The notes beneath the pieces are model-generated. The model had not been told where the DNA came from, made no database searches, and was given only the letters and a program-made list of their open reading frames with translations. 64,000 bases of DNA from Neelides folsomi (Eukaryota; Arthropoda; Collembola; Neelipleona; Neelidae): positions 46,977 to 110,976 of the forward strand of contig JAQGBZ010000209.1 in the NCBI GenBank assembly GCA_034687125.1, in the 5' to 3' direction. The position numbers and the translations under genes are program-made. Below are positions 16,201 through 28,600 of the stretch, one piece after another; the stretch's first letter is position 1; each line of letters begins with the position of its first letter.

Positions 16201-17988
16201 TCGGGTTTTAGCCAATAGACCAAAGCATTCAAACCCCATCAAAATCACCCGCAAATATTTGCTTTTTTACCCCTTGGATCTACTAGGAGGAAAATCAATT
16301 GAGTCAAAAGGGAATATTTCCATTTCAAGGGAATATTTCCATTTCTTAAGCTTCTCCTAAATCTCTACATTTAATAAAAAAGACTTTATAGGAAGACTCC
16401 CAGTATCTTTTTCAATGGGGATCTCTTCCCGCTCCGATCCAACATTGAGGTCCAAAGGTCGGAAATATCACGAGGTCGTAATTGTGAATAAAATGAAACA
16501 AATTGTTATGGCACTCTCATGAGAAGGAAGATCAAAAGTCCCGCCATAGATTGGGTTTAATTGAATCAATCCATTTCCTATTCCTAATTAGTTAATTGAA
16601 CGGGGGAATTTGATTTCAAATTTACAAAGAGACATCACAGGGAAATGGTGAGTTCCTAATTATGACAATTATGATTTTGGAATTCGGGGAAATGGGAATT
16701 TAAATTAATTTTATTTCCTCTCCCCTTGTTTGGCCCGCTGGGGGAAAAGGAGCATTGGATTTAATTGGGATTCTTGGGAAATATTCCGGAAGGAGGATTG
16801 GGTGAGAACATTAAATTTGGAATTGATTTTCCCTCCCTTTTGTTAAGAGTAATTGATGATACTTCATTCCATCTCAAGCAGAGATAAAGGAGGAAGGGAA
16901 AAGTAGGTCAACTTTCATCTTTACAACAAATGGGATTTTTATATCAAATAAACCCATTTTCATAATTTCACCAATCAACACAGTCATTGGATATTAAAGG
17001 ATTTCTTCATTCGGATTCAAAGTCTTTGTTTATCAATCAGACAATTATTTATCCGCCATTATTGGATGCATTCGGAAAGTAAGTGGAAAGTTATGAAAAT
17101 TAATTATTGAGGGAAACGAGGGGGAAGTGTTTTGTGTGGAATTTTCGGTTGGCTTTTTATTTATTAAAGTGTAGAAAGCGAATATTTGGCGGAATGTTTG
17201 GTGGGTAATGAAAAATGACAGGTTGAGAGTTTGGGGTTTGAGTGGATGGGAAAGTGAATGTGAGCTATGTGGCATGAAAATGTTTTAAATCTGCCTTAGG
17301 ATCTTTCTTTTACAACTTAGAAGACTTGACTTTACGAGTTTCGCAAACTATTTGAGGTGACTCGGAGATTCCAATTGAGGAACTTAAAATATCACACACG
17401 TCTTTCACTCCACATTATCTCTCAAGCTCAAACAATTTTCATTCCCATTATTTTCCCATCTTAAACAAATAACACTTTTTTATAGAATACATACAATATC
17501 ATATAAACCCAAATTAATTCTACAATTACTCTATATTTGTAGTTATAGCTATATTGGCCAGCAACTTTTTATTAGTAAGGTATTAATCTATTTATTATGC
17601 GTCTGGGAACCGAATTAAATTGATAAATTGAATTAGACATAATTGTAGTATGGTAGTAGTTATGGTACATGTGAATTTAGCATGTAATGAATAATTATAA
17701 TTTAATTAGACGCATGATTGAAATAAAAACATGACAAGAATAAATTGAGGAAATAAATTAATTCTTGACTCAATCAATCAAATGAGACTGAGGAAATTGT
17801 AATTTGAAGAATGATTGGAATATGTCATTATTCTTTACTTGTGGTATGATGAGGGCGACGATGGCCGAGTTGAGGACGGCCAAGTTGAGGTCATCAGAAA
17901 CGTGGGAGGATTCGGAGTGGGGGAGGATTATTTTTCCCTTCTCCCCCTTCGGGGCCCGCGAGAAAGGGCAGCTCATCCTGATTTATCT
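4235..17988 (-). CDS. GUCY1A: Soluble guanylyl cyclase alpha subunit
   Basis: Alpha subunit of the cytosolic NO receptor, which pairs with beta to convert GTP to cGMP. Coding exons (minus): 17988-17839 (ATG at 17976, acceptor just upstream), 14510-14431, 13236-13157, 9479-9323, 9173-8612, 8118-7939, 7074-6936, 6885-6719, 4890-4747, 4688-4534, 4418-4235. The sum is 1986 nt, 661 aa, normal for the family. Order: N-terminal MSCPF and H-NOX-like region (exons 1-5, to about residue 230); PAS-like HNOBA domain from [10 protein letters not shown] (about 258) to [12 protein letters not shown]; signalling-helix coiled coil (about 400-445); class III cyclase (about 450-640). The cyclase has both metal-binding aspartates ([10 protein letters not shown] and [13 protein letters not shown]) and [21 protein letters not shown] split by no intron. 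Early introns are long (1.2-3.7 kb), later ones as short as 50 bp. The donor after exon 5 (GTTTGG) is weak but keeps frame. The tiny H-NOX exons 2 and 3 (80 nt each) are the least certain, yet their phases fit exactly. Confidence 0.92.
4891..6718 (-). other. sGC alpha intron 8
   Basis: A 1.8-kb intron interrupting the cyclase domain between DIYK and VETIGDAY, phase 0. It is AT-rich, and open frames at 6116-6478 (plus) and 6229-6459 (minus) show no protein similarity. Nothing else seen. Confidence 0.75.
9480..13156 (-). other. sGC alpha intron 3
   Basis: A 3.7-kb intron within the H-NOX-coding part. Open frames at 9901-10116, 11507-11806 (minus), 11014-11244 and 11643-12033 (plus) look like chance frames in moderately GC-balanced sequence. 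No gene, RNA or mobile element recognised. Confidence 0.7.
13237..14430 (-). other. sGC alpha intron 2
   Basis: A 1.2-kb intron. Near its 3' end (about 13250-13295) is a short tandem of A-rich 'ttaaaaaagacat'-type units; otherwise nothing seen. Confidence 0.65.
14511..17838 (-). other. sGC alpha intron 1 (coding)
   Basis: A 3.3-kb AT-rich intron. A 19-bp sequence is directly repeated in tandem around 16308-16346. No gene recognised. Confidence 0.65.
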
Positions 17989-20900
17989 CTGAAATCAATA
18001 GGAATAAAAAACCCATTCATTCCGATTTATCACTCCAAAATACAAAATGACAAATGAAATATTTATGAAGGGGATTAGGAAATAAATTTCCTCCCTCGTC
18101 GCTCAAACTTACAATGGTCGATTCGACACTCGTTTTATGTGATCTCTCTATCTTCTCCACTTACCTTCTCACTTATGGAATCAATTTGATCTCATTGATG
18201 GTTATCTAACTTTCACCATCTTTGTCTCCGCCCCATGTTGGATGAAATTAAGTAGTTGGGTCTCTGGGGCCTTCGGCCGGGGACGGGAAAAATCCAAATG
18301 GCATCTCAGACAACATCAACTATTGATGTCCTGATTCCTTTTGTCCTAATGGTGCTCAATACAGGAATACTCTGTATGTAAAAAGAACCTTCCCAATTGT
18401 CATCTACTAGGAATATACTGATCTATGTATATAAACTAGGTATAGGAATATAGATAACCTCTGTATTAGCCATATTGAGAAAGGCGGGAGTTTTGAAAGC
18501 CTTTGATTCACCTTTGAAGCTGTGAATTATTCACAGCCTTTTAATTTTCCCTTAGCCATTGGAATCTTTTCCTCCCAACTTTCCCAACAATTCCTTCATT
18601 AATGGAAAAGAAGGGAAATGGACACTCCACACGCACAGGAGAACAAAAGAGTTCTCATATGGAAAATCCCTATACAAATTTCCCATAAATTGATGTCAAG
18701 AGGGAAATCGGGAGAAACGGGGAGAAAGATTTATTTCTTCCTTATGAACAATGTTCCATTTTAGGATTTGAGGGGAAATTTGTTCAAACTTTGTTTTTCA
18801 ATGAGAATCTGTAAAAAAGTAAATAAATATGCGACATCCAAAACGGGCATATTTTTCAATAAATTGTACTTTTAAGTGAGCCGAATATAAATTTATGAAT
18901 CTGAATAATGGGGGAGTTGTTCATTTATTGTTGGGGGAATCACCACGGGTGTGCTATGTCCCGCAGCCCCCCAAGTTCCGCGAACAAAAACCAATTTCCC
19001 CAAAGTGGTCGGCCAATACATATGTAAAGAGCCAAAGATTTTGGGTTTAAACTCTTTTGAAAGAAATTCAAATATTGAAGCGTAAATCAATTCCGGGGTG
19101 AAACTTTCCCTTTGTACCACCACATGGAATATGGGGATGGTGGATGGATGTGGATGGATGTGGATAGTATGATGGACCCAGTTTGGCATTTGAATACCTT
19201 GAGGCCAAGATAAGTTAAAGATCCCGGGAGAATTCCCCAACTTCACCTTCACTTGTTGGAGCAATTGGGGGTTGGGGCGAAGGGTAGGAAAGTCCCAGGT
19301 CTCATCAGTATGGATCAGGAGGATCCGCAGCCTTTCAGCCGACCAGGATCAAAAGATCCCTTTTTAATTTTCACTCCATCACAAAAAGATCCCAAGAATC
19401 AGACCGAGACATTCCGCCATAAATACACCCAAAGATTCCTATTTAACATTAGCTAATATACCATACTACTATTGTACTTACATATTGTGTATATAGCCAA
19501 TATAAATAATATGTAAGATCATATGTATTTGAATTGAAGTTTTATATATTAAATGAAAGGATTGGAATGACTCTGTTGGATCATTCATCATTCTGCAGTA
19601 ATTTCCAGCCATTATGTCTAATTCAATTCAAATGATGAAATGAGAGAAATTGATCCGAATATTCTCACAATGTAATTTCATATGACGAATCATGGTCAAA
19701 CATACACTTATACAATACACGTTATACATATACAACTATACATATTGTTGATGTCTAGCATATCTAACCATATGTAAGTATATCCATATTATAAATACAT
19801 GGTCATTATATGACTATGGTTATTGAAGGAAAGGACGGGATGACCAAAGCGGAAGACCCAAACGAGCACAAAATCTCATTTCAATTCCTCTTAATTCAAT
19901 CAATATTCCTCTAGACCTGAAGCCCTAAACTTTCAAAGTTGTATTCAGAACAGTAGTTTGTTAACATGAACTTTACTGTATTTTAGAGAATAAGAGAGCA
20001 AAGGATAGAAACAATACACCTTATACAGTGTGGCCCATTAGTCGAGTAGTTTTTTTTAAATCAATTACAACTTTAAAATGATTAATGATAAAAAACATTT
20101 AAAATGGCTATTAGCTGAAATGGTTAAATCCATAAAGGCAATTATTCAAACATTCAGAGAAATCCCTGTTGAGATGTGCAAAAGAGCGTGCGAGGCTGTA
20201 GAGTCGTTTAGATGGATGCATTGAAGTGAACGGGACTCAGTTAACGAATTAATGTTAATTATTTATGTAGTAAGATATACAAGTTATATACTTGCTAATT
20301 TAAATAAAATTCGGTCGATAAATAAAAGAGATACAACTGATTTAAAAAAACTACTCGACTAATGGGCCACCCTGTATGTCTATTGGGTATATCTACTTAT
20401 TGTACTTATATTTTAAATAAATATGTATATTTATTGCTTCCAACATTAGGATTAATATTCGAGAAGTAATTCAAGCTTGCGATTTGATCTCCGGCCGCGC
20501 CTTAAGCCAACTTTTAATTTAATTAAATGACACAATCAAGGATCGCTTAACGATCAATTTCCAATTTCTATCTAGCAATATTTGTTCCTTCTTAATTAAT
20601 GAAATAATTCACAAAATTGTGAATCTCATGAATCATTCAGACTTTATTAGTGATTATTAGAAAATGAGCAAATCTTGGTCGTAAATTCCAGAACCGCAAT
20701 TAAACAAGACAAAGGCGGTTTCATTCTTTGGCTCCATAGCTTTCCAATAAAGAGAAAATACCATTTATCATTTAAATTAAAGGCATAAATTAAAAGTAGA
20801 AATATCAATTGTTTTGTAACTATATGCCCAATAAATAGGTAGATAACTCTTTTGAGAACAGAAATTTGTTGGTTTGATATTAAAAATCGTTGATTTAACA

Positions 20901-23900
20901 TTAAAATTTCTGTGGTATATACTTAAATTATATAATACATAGTAGGAATGATTTGAATAAAATAAGTCATGATAAAGATTTGATATAATGCGAGGTGCCA
21001 TTTGAAATGAACCTTCAGTGATTTCAATACAGTGCTCCCGTAAACCCGAAAGATGCCCGGTGTCGTAAATGTACTCATACATATACATATATATATAGTG
21101 AAAGTGTTGATTACTCGCTCCACTATTAAGTATATACCACACCGGTACCCAATACCCTTAAATCAAAATGAGACTTATCAATACCATTTGCATTTTACCG
21201 GCATTTAAAATATATGAAATTGACTAGTATATTTAAATCATTTATTTGAAGTTAAGTAAGCTTCTAAATTATATTCAAAATTTAGTAAGTTAAATGAATT
21301 GTCTCATTGAATCGATTTTGATAATTTTTTTCTTTTTGGCATCGGACAGGCATTTGCCTTTTGCCCGAAAGGCAAAATCTTGGAAGGGAGAATTGCCCTA
21401 TTGAGCACTGCTCTAACGGCTGTTTGGCGAATCCATCAAGCTTTGCTTGAAAAAGAATTCCTATGATGATGGAATGTGTGCTTTTAGCATTATAACCCCA
21501 TTAGGTGCCGAGGCTATTTACATGAAATATGAGCTGCCTATATATGTAGGTATATCTCAAATTACGAGCATAAATATAAGCCTCGGAGATTTATAATATA
21601 TGTATAGTCACAACAGTTATTAGACGTTATTCCTAAATTCAAATTCATATCCCTAAGAAATGATTCCTCGTAGAAATTCCATTTTATGAGACTTTGAAAA
21701 AAGGGTTTGAAGAACATCGAAATGGTAAATTAATGTTCATCATTTCCACCACCACATTTTATGAGAGAGAAATTTAAAAAATATAAATCTTGCTTAAAAA
21801 CTCGCCTGGGTCTAATCCCTTTTAATTAATCACAAGTTTCACGAGGGAAGATATTGGATTCTTTTTAAACCTCTGCTTTCATCTCCAGTGACAAAGACGA
21901 ACGCTCCGTGTCAAGATAAAGCTGTGAAATAACGGCAGTTAATTCAGAGCTGAGAATTTATTTAAAAAATAATCATTAATTAGGTCCATTAATTCAATTT
22001 CTTTTCTTGGGACCAGGCGGGAACATTTTGACACGGGAGAGATTAAAAAGCTTTTTATTAATTTCACCCTCGTCGAAGTCAAGTCACGTGGTCCTGAAAG
22101 TCCATAACTCTTTTATGACTCCTTCAAATTTATTTATTAATTTATTCCTGGATTTCCCCAAACTTTGAGATGTTTCGGAGTTTCCAATTAAATCATCCCT
22201 TCAATCCTCATTTTAGAATCTATTTTATTAGATTGTATTTTATTGGATCCACATTGAATTGATGTTTGAAAAACTAAAGGATATTTGGCCTTTATACTAG
22301 ATACATAGTTTTCATTTTAAATTATTTCTTATGGCTGGTTTTAATTCCTAGATTTATTACTCTACTTAACATCTTAATATGCATAGTTGGAGTTAAGTAG
22401 TAAAGTTTATACAAAAGTGACCTGTGTTCCCCAATTGAGTAAAATCCCGAAAAGCTCCTCGTGTCAAATCCCCTATCTTCTCTGTAATACTTTGGACAAA
22501 GTTTTTCACATTTGAGACGGATGGTTTTAATGGTTTTTTTTATCTAACCATAAGATCTACATCCATGGCAGATATGCACTTTTACATGCTTTCAGATATG
22601 AGCGTCTCTGTCATTATTCTCATTATTGTGTCTCTCATTTCCCATTCTTTGAGATTCCTTGAAAAGTGGGCGAGGGAATTAAATCGGTCGTGGAGTTCTT
22701 TTGCATTTGGGAGGAAGTGGGGAGATGAGACACTCTAAAACCCTATCATCTTGAGCCCACTTATTTCAAAGGACCTTCTATTAGATTTCAAACTCGAGAG
22801 AGATTGAAGATGCTCAAAAGGGTTGGAAATCTCTTGAGAACATCTATGCTATTTTTTAAATTCCACAAGATTACCTTCCACCTCCATTGTGATCACCATG
22901 AGCACAGGAGTTAATTGGAGAAGGTAAGTTGAAATCTGAATGTGTAATTAGCTTTCTCATGTTGACCTTCATTGGATTACCGAAAACGTCTTGCCATCAT
23001 TGAGTTCCCCTTAATGAAATTACAATTATTGGAACCCTCAATTTCCTTTATCTGGATGGTCCTTGGGTTGGAGTGGTTGTTAGGTAAATATCCACAAGGA
23101 ATTGATGAGGAAATGGTCTTAATAGAATCTTCATTCATCTCCGCCGGCTTCTCCAACCCTCTTGAATGTCTCTCGATTAGGAAACCTTTTCAGACAACTC
23201 GGAGATTAAAGACTTTCTCCTGGAATGCCCTTAATCATTACACAACGCATTAAAAAATCGCACTTTCAAAACCTACTTATAATACCTATATTAAATACAT
23301 AAGTACACCTACTAGCCATTATATGTATTATATTACATATAATATCTATGTATGTGTCTGTAATATACATAAGGTATATATACTACTTAGGTATATTCAT
23401 ACATAAGGTATATTCATACTTAAGTATTGAGATATGGATTTATATACACTGATATTCACTGACAATGAGAGATAATCCAATGGCTCTATATCCACTATAA
23501 GTAGCATGTTACTATAAATGTATAATCTGGTGTTATTCTGTGGCCATATTTTGTGAATAAGTATGCTATGGGTCTGAGATTATATTCGCTGGGACATAGT
23601 GATAACTTATTGTTAGTATTCGCCAATGGAAATCCCGAGATGTTTTTTATATAAGGCTATATCTATACTTAGACTTGTAATTTTTAAAATCCTTTTAGTC
23701 CTTTTATTCAAAATTGTAAAGGCAGAAAGTGGGGAGAAAACGAGGTGAGAGATTCGCTCACGTGGGGAAATTGTTCCAATCTTGAGACCCATTATCACTT
23801 CAAGAGACATTCTCCATTTCCTCACAGCCCCAACACTTCAAACCTTCACGACCCATTTCCCTTTGTAAAGAAAGCATAATTGGGAGCCCGGAAAGTAATT

Positions 23901-25350
23901 AAGTCATTTAATCAATAACTCAACTCCCACCTCCATAATTCTAAACAACACCAGCGACAAAGGTCAAAAACCTAACCAATTTCACACCCGTCAAACATTC
24001 AAACCTACGCACTTTGTCAATCACCAGAATGATTTTTTTAAATTGGTAAAATTTCACAAAGATAATTTAAGCAAAATCCTTCATTTAATACAACCCATTC
24101 ATTGTATATACTAAATACAATACATGTATTCTATGTAAATGTAATATACCTATATAAATAATATTTTAGGTACATAAATTTTATCCTTCTATTGTACAGA
24201 TTGTCATTGATATATCGATATTGATGGAGTATGGAAATTTGTCAAGATAGAAATCATCTTATAAATGTGCGTTGCCTTTATTATGTTACCAAATTCATCT
24301 TGGAGAGTTTAAAGGAGAAAGTTTGAAGAATTTGAAGCCAAAACTCTCCTAAAATTTAACCGCAAATATCTCGAAATGAAGAATCGGGAGTCATTTGTTT
24401 AACAAGAAAGTCTGATATGAAAACATTTAAATGTCATGAAAGGGAAGGAATTGAATTAGGTTTCCATTCCAAGTTGGTCTTAAATAAATAAGTTTATGTG
24501 AGGAATGAATAAAATTATTTGGAAATATTTCATTTTCCCCTGAGCGGGTTTAATCTTAATTTCATTATTCTCCACTCAAGGTGAAGGAACTTGGAATATT
24601 GAATGAGGCAGGGAGCATAAAATTTTATACGATCAGGGATCCCATGCGGGGCTTGGAAACCATCTGGTTCCGTCTATTACATCGCCCATGTTAAATATTG
24701 AAGAGCTTCAATTTGGACAATGTAAGTCATCCCCTTGAACCTTGACCTCCTTCCAATAACAATTAATGGGGAGCATGAAGGGGGCTAAATAATGACTAGT
24801 TGACCGTCGAGCATGAAATTTAAATGCAATGCGTTGCTCGCGGAATTTGGGAAGAAAGAGCTCGAGTCGTAATGGGATATTTGGGTAGAAAAAACATGAC
24901 CATTGTCGCTCTCTTGATTTCCTCAGAGAAATTCAAATATCCACATTCAGAGGTCAAAGGATTGGAATGTGGAGAGATTCAAACTTCCGGAATTTCAACG
25001 GTGGGTTGAAATACATAAGAAGAGAAAACGGCCTAGGGGGATTATCCCATTCAATGTCACAATCACGACGTTTCTTTTTTCAAAAGAAACCCTTCAAGAA
25101 TCCCCAAGGAACTTAAATTCATACGAGATCCATTTCGTTCTCCTCAATTAATACCACAATTGTAAAATAGGGGAATTACACATTTTAATAATCTTTATCC
25201 TACTATACTTTCTTATGCTATAGTTTTCTTATACTCGGTATTAGAGCAAACATTTGAATATTTGTGTATAGAATGGCAAACAATCAATTTTTGAAAAATG
25301 GTTCAGTGAATAAAGAAGTGGTTAAATGGAGAGATCTTATTTTAACTCAC
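17989..25350 (-). other. Probable 5' UTR intron of sGC alpha
   Basis: If the 25.35-25.6 kb exon is the 5' leader of sGC alpha, this is its 7.4-kb first intron. It holds a 349-bp mariner-type element (20026-20374) and an isolated 38-codon open frame behind an acceptor-like site (21350-21466, plus). The rest is AT-rich without recognisable genes. Confidence 0.45.
20026..20374. mobile_element. Non-autonomous mariner/Tc1-type element, 349 bp
   Basis: Terminal inverted repeats of about 45 bp: the left end reads CAGTGTGGCCCATTAGTCGA and the right end is its reverse complement with few mismatches (CAGGGTGGCCCATTAGTCGA). Both ends are flanked by TA, the IS630/Tc1/mariner target duplication. The interior (about 20160-20250, plus) has decayed codons resembling a transposase C-terminus, such as EMCKRACEAVESFRWMH and GCIEVNGTQ in two frames. 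This suggests an internally deleted copy rather than an unrelated MITE. Confidence 0.8.
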
Positions 25351-25613
25351 CTTGTTTTGGGTAATAATCGAAGGACGTTGTTGTGACCGACCCGAGTTCT
25401 CTACCGGTTCTTCTATTCCTCGAGGCCAAGTGGGAAAGTAAACCCTTCGTGGATTTGGTCTAAATCCGAGTCTTCGCTTTTCCCCCACTTGTGCCAATTG
25501 CCATAACGCTTGCGTGCGTCTCGTCCGTCGCCCGACTCCGCTCCTTCCACAAAACTTTTCCGCCAAAATCCGAAGCACTCAAAAAGACAAAGTTCCGCAC
25601 AACAACTCTCCAT
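25351..25613 (-). other. Probable 5' UTR exon of sGC alpha with uORFs
   Basis: A GC-richer island ending in a strong donor (AAG|GTGAGT, at 25350). The first coding exon of sGC alpha has a good acceptor (TTGATTTCAG) 12 nt upstream of its ATG, so an upstream exon must exist and this is the best candidate. Two overlapping open frames lie in it: one from 25613 ending at 25413 (66 codons), the other from 25578 running through the donor and stopping a few nt into the next exon. A TTTAAATA box lies just upstream (about 25614-25621, minus). The exon's 5' end is not defined. It could instead be an unrelated coding exon; neither frame resembles a known protein. Confidence 0.4.
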
Positions 25614-25621
25614 ATTTAAAA

Positions 25622-28600
25622 GGTCTCTGGAAGAGGCCTAAGAAGAAAATGAAAAAAATACAAAAAGCCCCGTCTGAACCTCAAATGGTAAAAAATGAAG
25701 GGAATTGTTGTTTTCAAGCCCATGCAAATGAGCTGAAGGGTAATCCGTTTTCAATTAGGCGGAGGAATTAAATTCCTAATCCGATTTGACTTTCACCGAG
25801 GAAACCTCATTTAGGATATTGTCTTTATCAGGTCGATTTTTTTATCATTGAGAGACAACGGGATTTGACTCTTCATCTTCCACCGACAATTCGTCTCTGC
25901 CTTCGATTTTCCCCCATAGACGTCCCTAATACACTCGCAGATTCTCATCCGCGATATAAAGAACACACTCACTAAATGGGCAATGTGTGTGTGTGTGGGT
26001 GTGCGTGAAAAAGTTTTGGCTATCTCCGTGAAGGGCGGAATCCCTTTATAGGAATTTATACCTCACACTCGCCCTTCTTTTGTTCTCGTGAAATATTGCT
26101 CGAGTTTCTCTGACTCAAGATGAGTCCCAATTGGGATCAGTGGGGAAGGAACCGCCAATGCCTTGTAATTTAAATGCCGCCATTTATCCCAACATATTGG
26201 TCAATCCAAATTCTCCCATTTAATCAGATCTTCCCTTTGATCCTTTATTCACCCTGCAGATCTTTGGTCTCATCCTCTGAGATGTTTATCAGGCAGATCC
26301 TTTGTAAGAACCTCCTTGGAGATCCCCAACAAAGAGGTCTTGAGTGAGTGGAGAGATTCCAGATCCTTCGCTCCTTCAAAGGGTCATTAGAAAGTGTGTG
26401 ATTGAAGGAGTTTAAATTTCCATGGGTTTTCCTGGACCGATCAATGGGATTGAGAAAGAGGTGGGTTTATTAGAAGTGAAAGGTATTTCTCTCCCAGATC
26501 TGAGCAGAATTCTGATAAAGGAGAAACCCATTAGGCGGATTCAATAAAACCCCCCGAGGCCTCGTCCTGGATTCCCCCACTGGCGGATGCAGATGGGTTG
26601 TTTTGATCCAAGATGTGCCAAGACACCTCAACTTCATTAACTCCTCCATAAGCGACGGTAAAGAGGAAATGGGAAAACTTGAGAGAAACTCCGAGTTCAA
26701 TGGCGTTTTTTTACCCATCTTTTACTTTTTTCATCATGGGCCCATCAAGTTCACAAGTTTTTCCCATAATCATCCCGACCTTTTCAAATCCCTCCAATTT
26801 GCCCACAATTATTTTGGAAAATTCCTAACCTCCGGATCCATTCCAATTCTTGTATGGAAAGGTGATGAAATAAGAAGGCTTGTGCTCCATGTCTTTGGAG
26901 GGTCCTTGAGGGCGGATGCACGTGCGGGGTGAATTTATCTCCGTCTGGGCCATAAAGTCCTCCGTGCATCTCAAGGAGGAGAAAGTTAATATTCCATAAC
27001 CCTCCCACGGATCGTGTCTCAATCTCCAATTCATTAATAGGAAAAAAGTTGTTCCGGTGAGGGGCTGACATTAGACAGGAGATTATTTTCTCCTGGGAAT
27101 ATCCCTCCTATTAAATGGGAAATAATCGGAGGAGTATCTGTGTGACAGGATTGATAACTTCCGCCCATTTTAATTTCCCTCAACTTCCACCGATCCAACC
27201 AGCCTTGTGTTTGTTCTCCATTCTGAGTTGGAACCGCCGTCTGGGTCGTCGGGAGAAAAGAAGAAGGAAACAAAGTTGGGAAATTCCCCTTCCCTGCTCA
27301 AAGTCAAAAACAGAAGAAAGGAAATTCGAGGAAATTCGTCCCCCAACATTTTTGAAGAAGAAAGGAAGATTTGGCGAGAAGTTTTTTATCTGAGGACGCG
27401 AGATGAGTCTTAAGTTTCATTTGGTCAATAAATATTCTCCCACGTGGGAAGATTTGTATGAATCTCCAAAAACGATGGGAATAAAGAGGGAAATGGAAAT
27501 GAAATAAAAAGACATTCCTTATAGTTTATTATTATTTTAATGGATCTTTCAGAGATTTTCGATGTTTCAAAGGTGTGAAAAGTTGAAACAATGAGGTTTA
27601 ATTACTTACGACCTCTTTCAAGGGTACTTTGGGCAAGGTGAGAGCTTCCCCATTACCCTACACTTTAATTAGCTCTCTTTCATTAGTCCTTTGTCTTTGA
27701 AATTTGAATTTGAAAAACGGTACAATTTTCCCCAAGACGCCTGTCCATTTTTGTAATTAAAAATAAACATGGGGAAATTACCGGCTCTTTAATAAAACAT
27801 TTACGAAGGGGATTTTTAGGGTGAAGTTTAATTGGGAAAGTTTGGGAGATCTCGGGGCGAAAGTTGGAAGTGATGAGTTAATTACAATTCCGTCCTTTTC
27901 TTCATCCCAATTCCAAATAAGGTTTTATTTCATCCCCTTTACTTTAAAACCGCCTTTTTATTCCCTATTTATTAATACATTATCGGAGAGGCTGAGGGAG
28001 GAGCATTAAGTTAATTAAGTTCCGAGAATGGTTTCAAAAGGTCTAATGGAATTGAAGGGAATCTCTTGAGTTGATGAGATGTTGGGGATTGGACAAATTA
28101 GAAGTCAGTATAAAAGACCCACTCCGAGTCTCATCCTGATTAATGGGAAAACCCAAGCAGAGATCAATTTCAAACGTAGAGATCAAATCACAACCTTCAC
28201 CAAAAATAAAACTCTTTCACTCACATGGACCAACCCATTTAGCTAATACATTCGGACCTATATGTTATAAGTAATATATTATAACATGTCCCCTTTCAAA
28301 ATATGTCTTCCATTATTTACTATTAGAGACACAAATATCTTATTAACTAATGTATTAACCATATCCCATGTATATCCTTTTGTGTTAACCATATGTCCTT
28401 CATGTATAGCCATTTATACATTTGAAATACTCAATTTAGTTATTATTCATATTTTGTAGGTGTATACGAATATGTATATCTATTATGTTATTGTTACATA
28501 TAAATACCAAGTTGTAAATCTCCGAGTTTGATCGGAACCTTAATTGGAATATCTTGCTCTATTAAAATCCATATATGGTGAATATGCCAAAAGAATATAT

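Noticed and set aside
25342-25578. Possible neuropeptide precursor (KRR and RR sites, PTWPRG)
   Set aside because: No signal peptide, no repeated amidated peptide, and the frame runs into a splice donor; better explained as a leader exon.
26470-27393. Overlapping open frames on both strands
   Set aside because: The region is less AT-rich, so chance frames are longer; none has domain-like composition or convincing splice sites.
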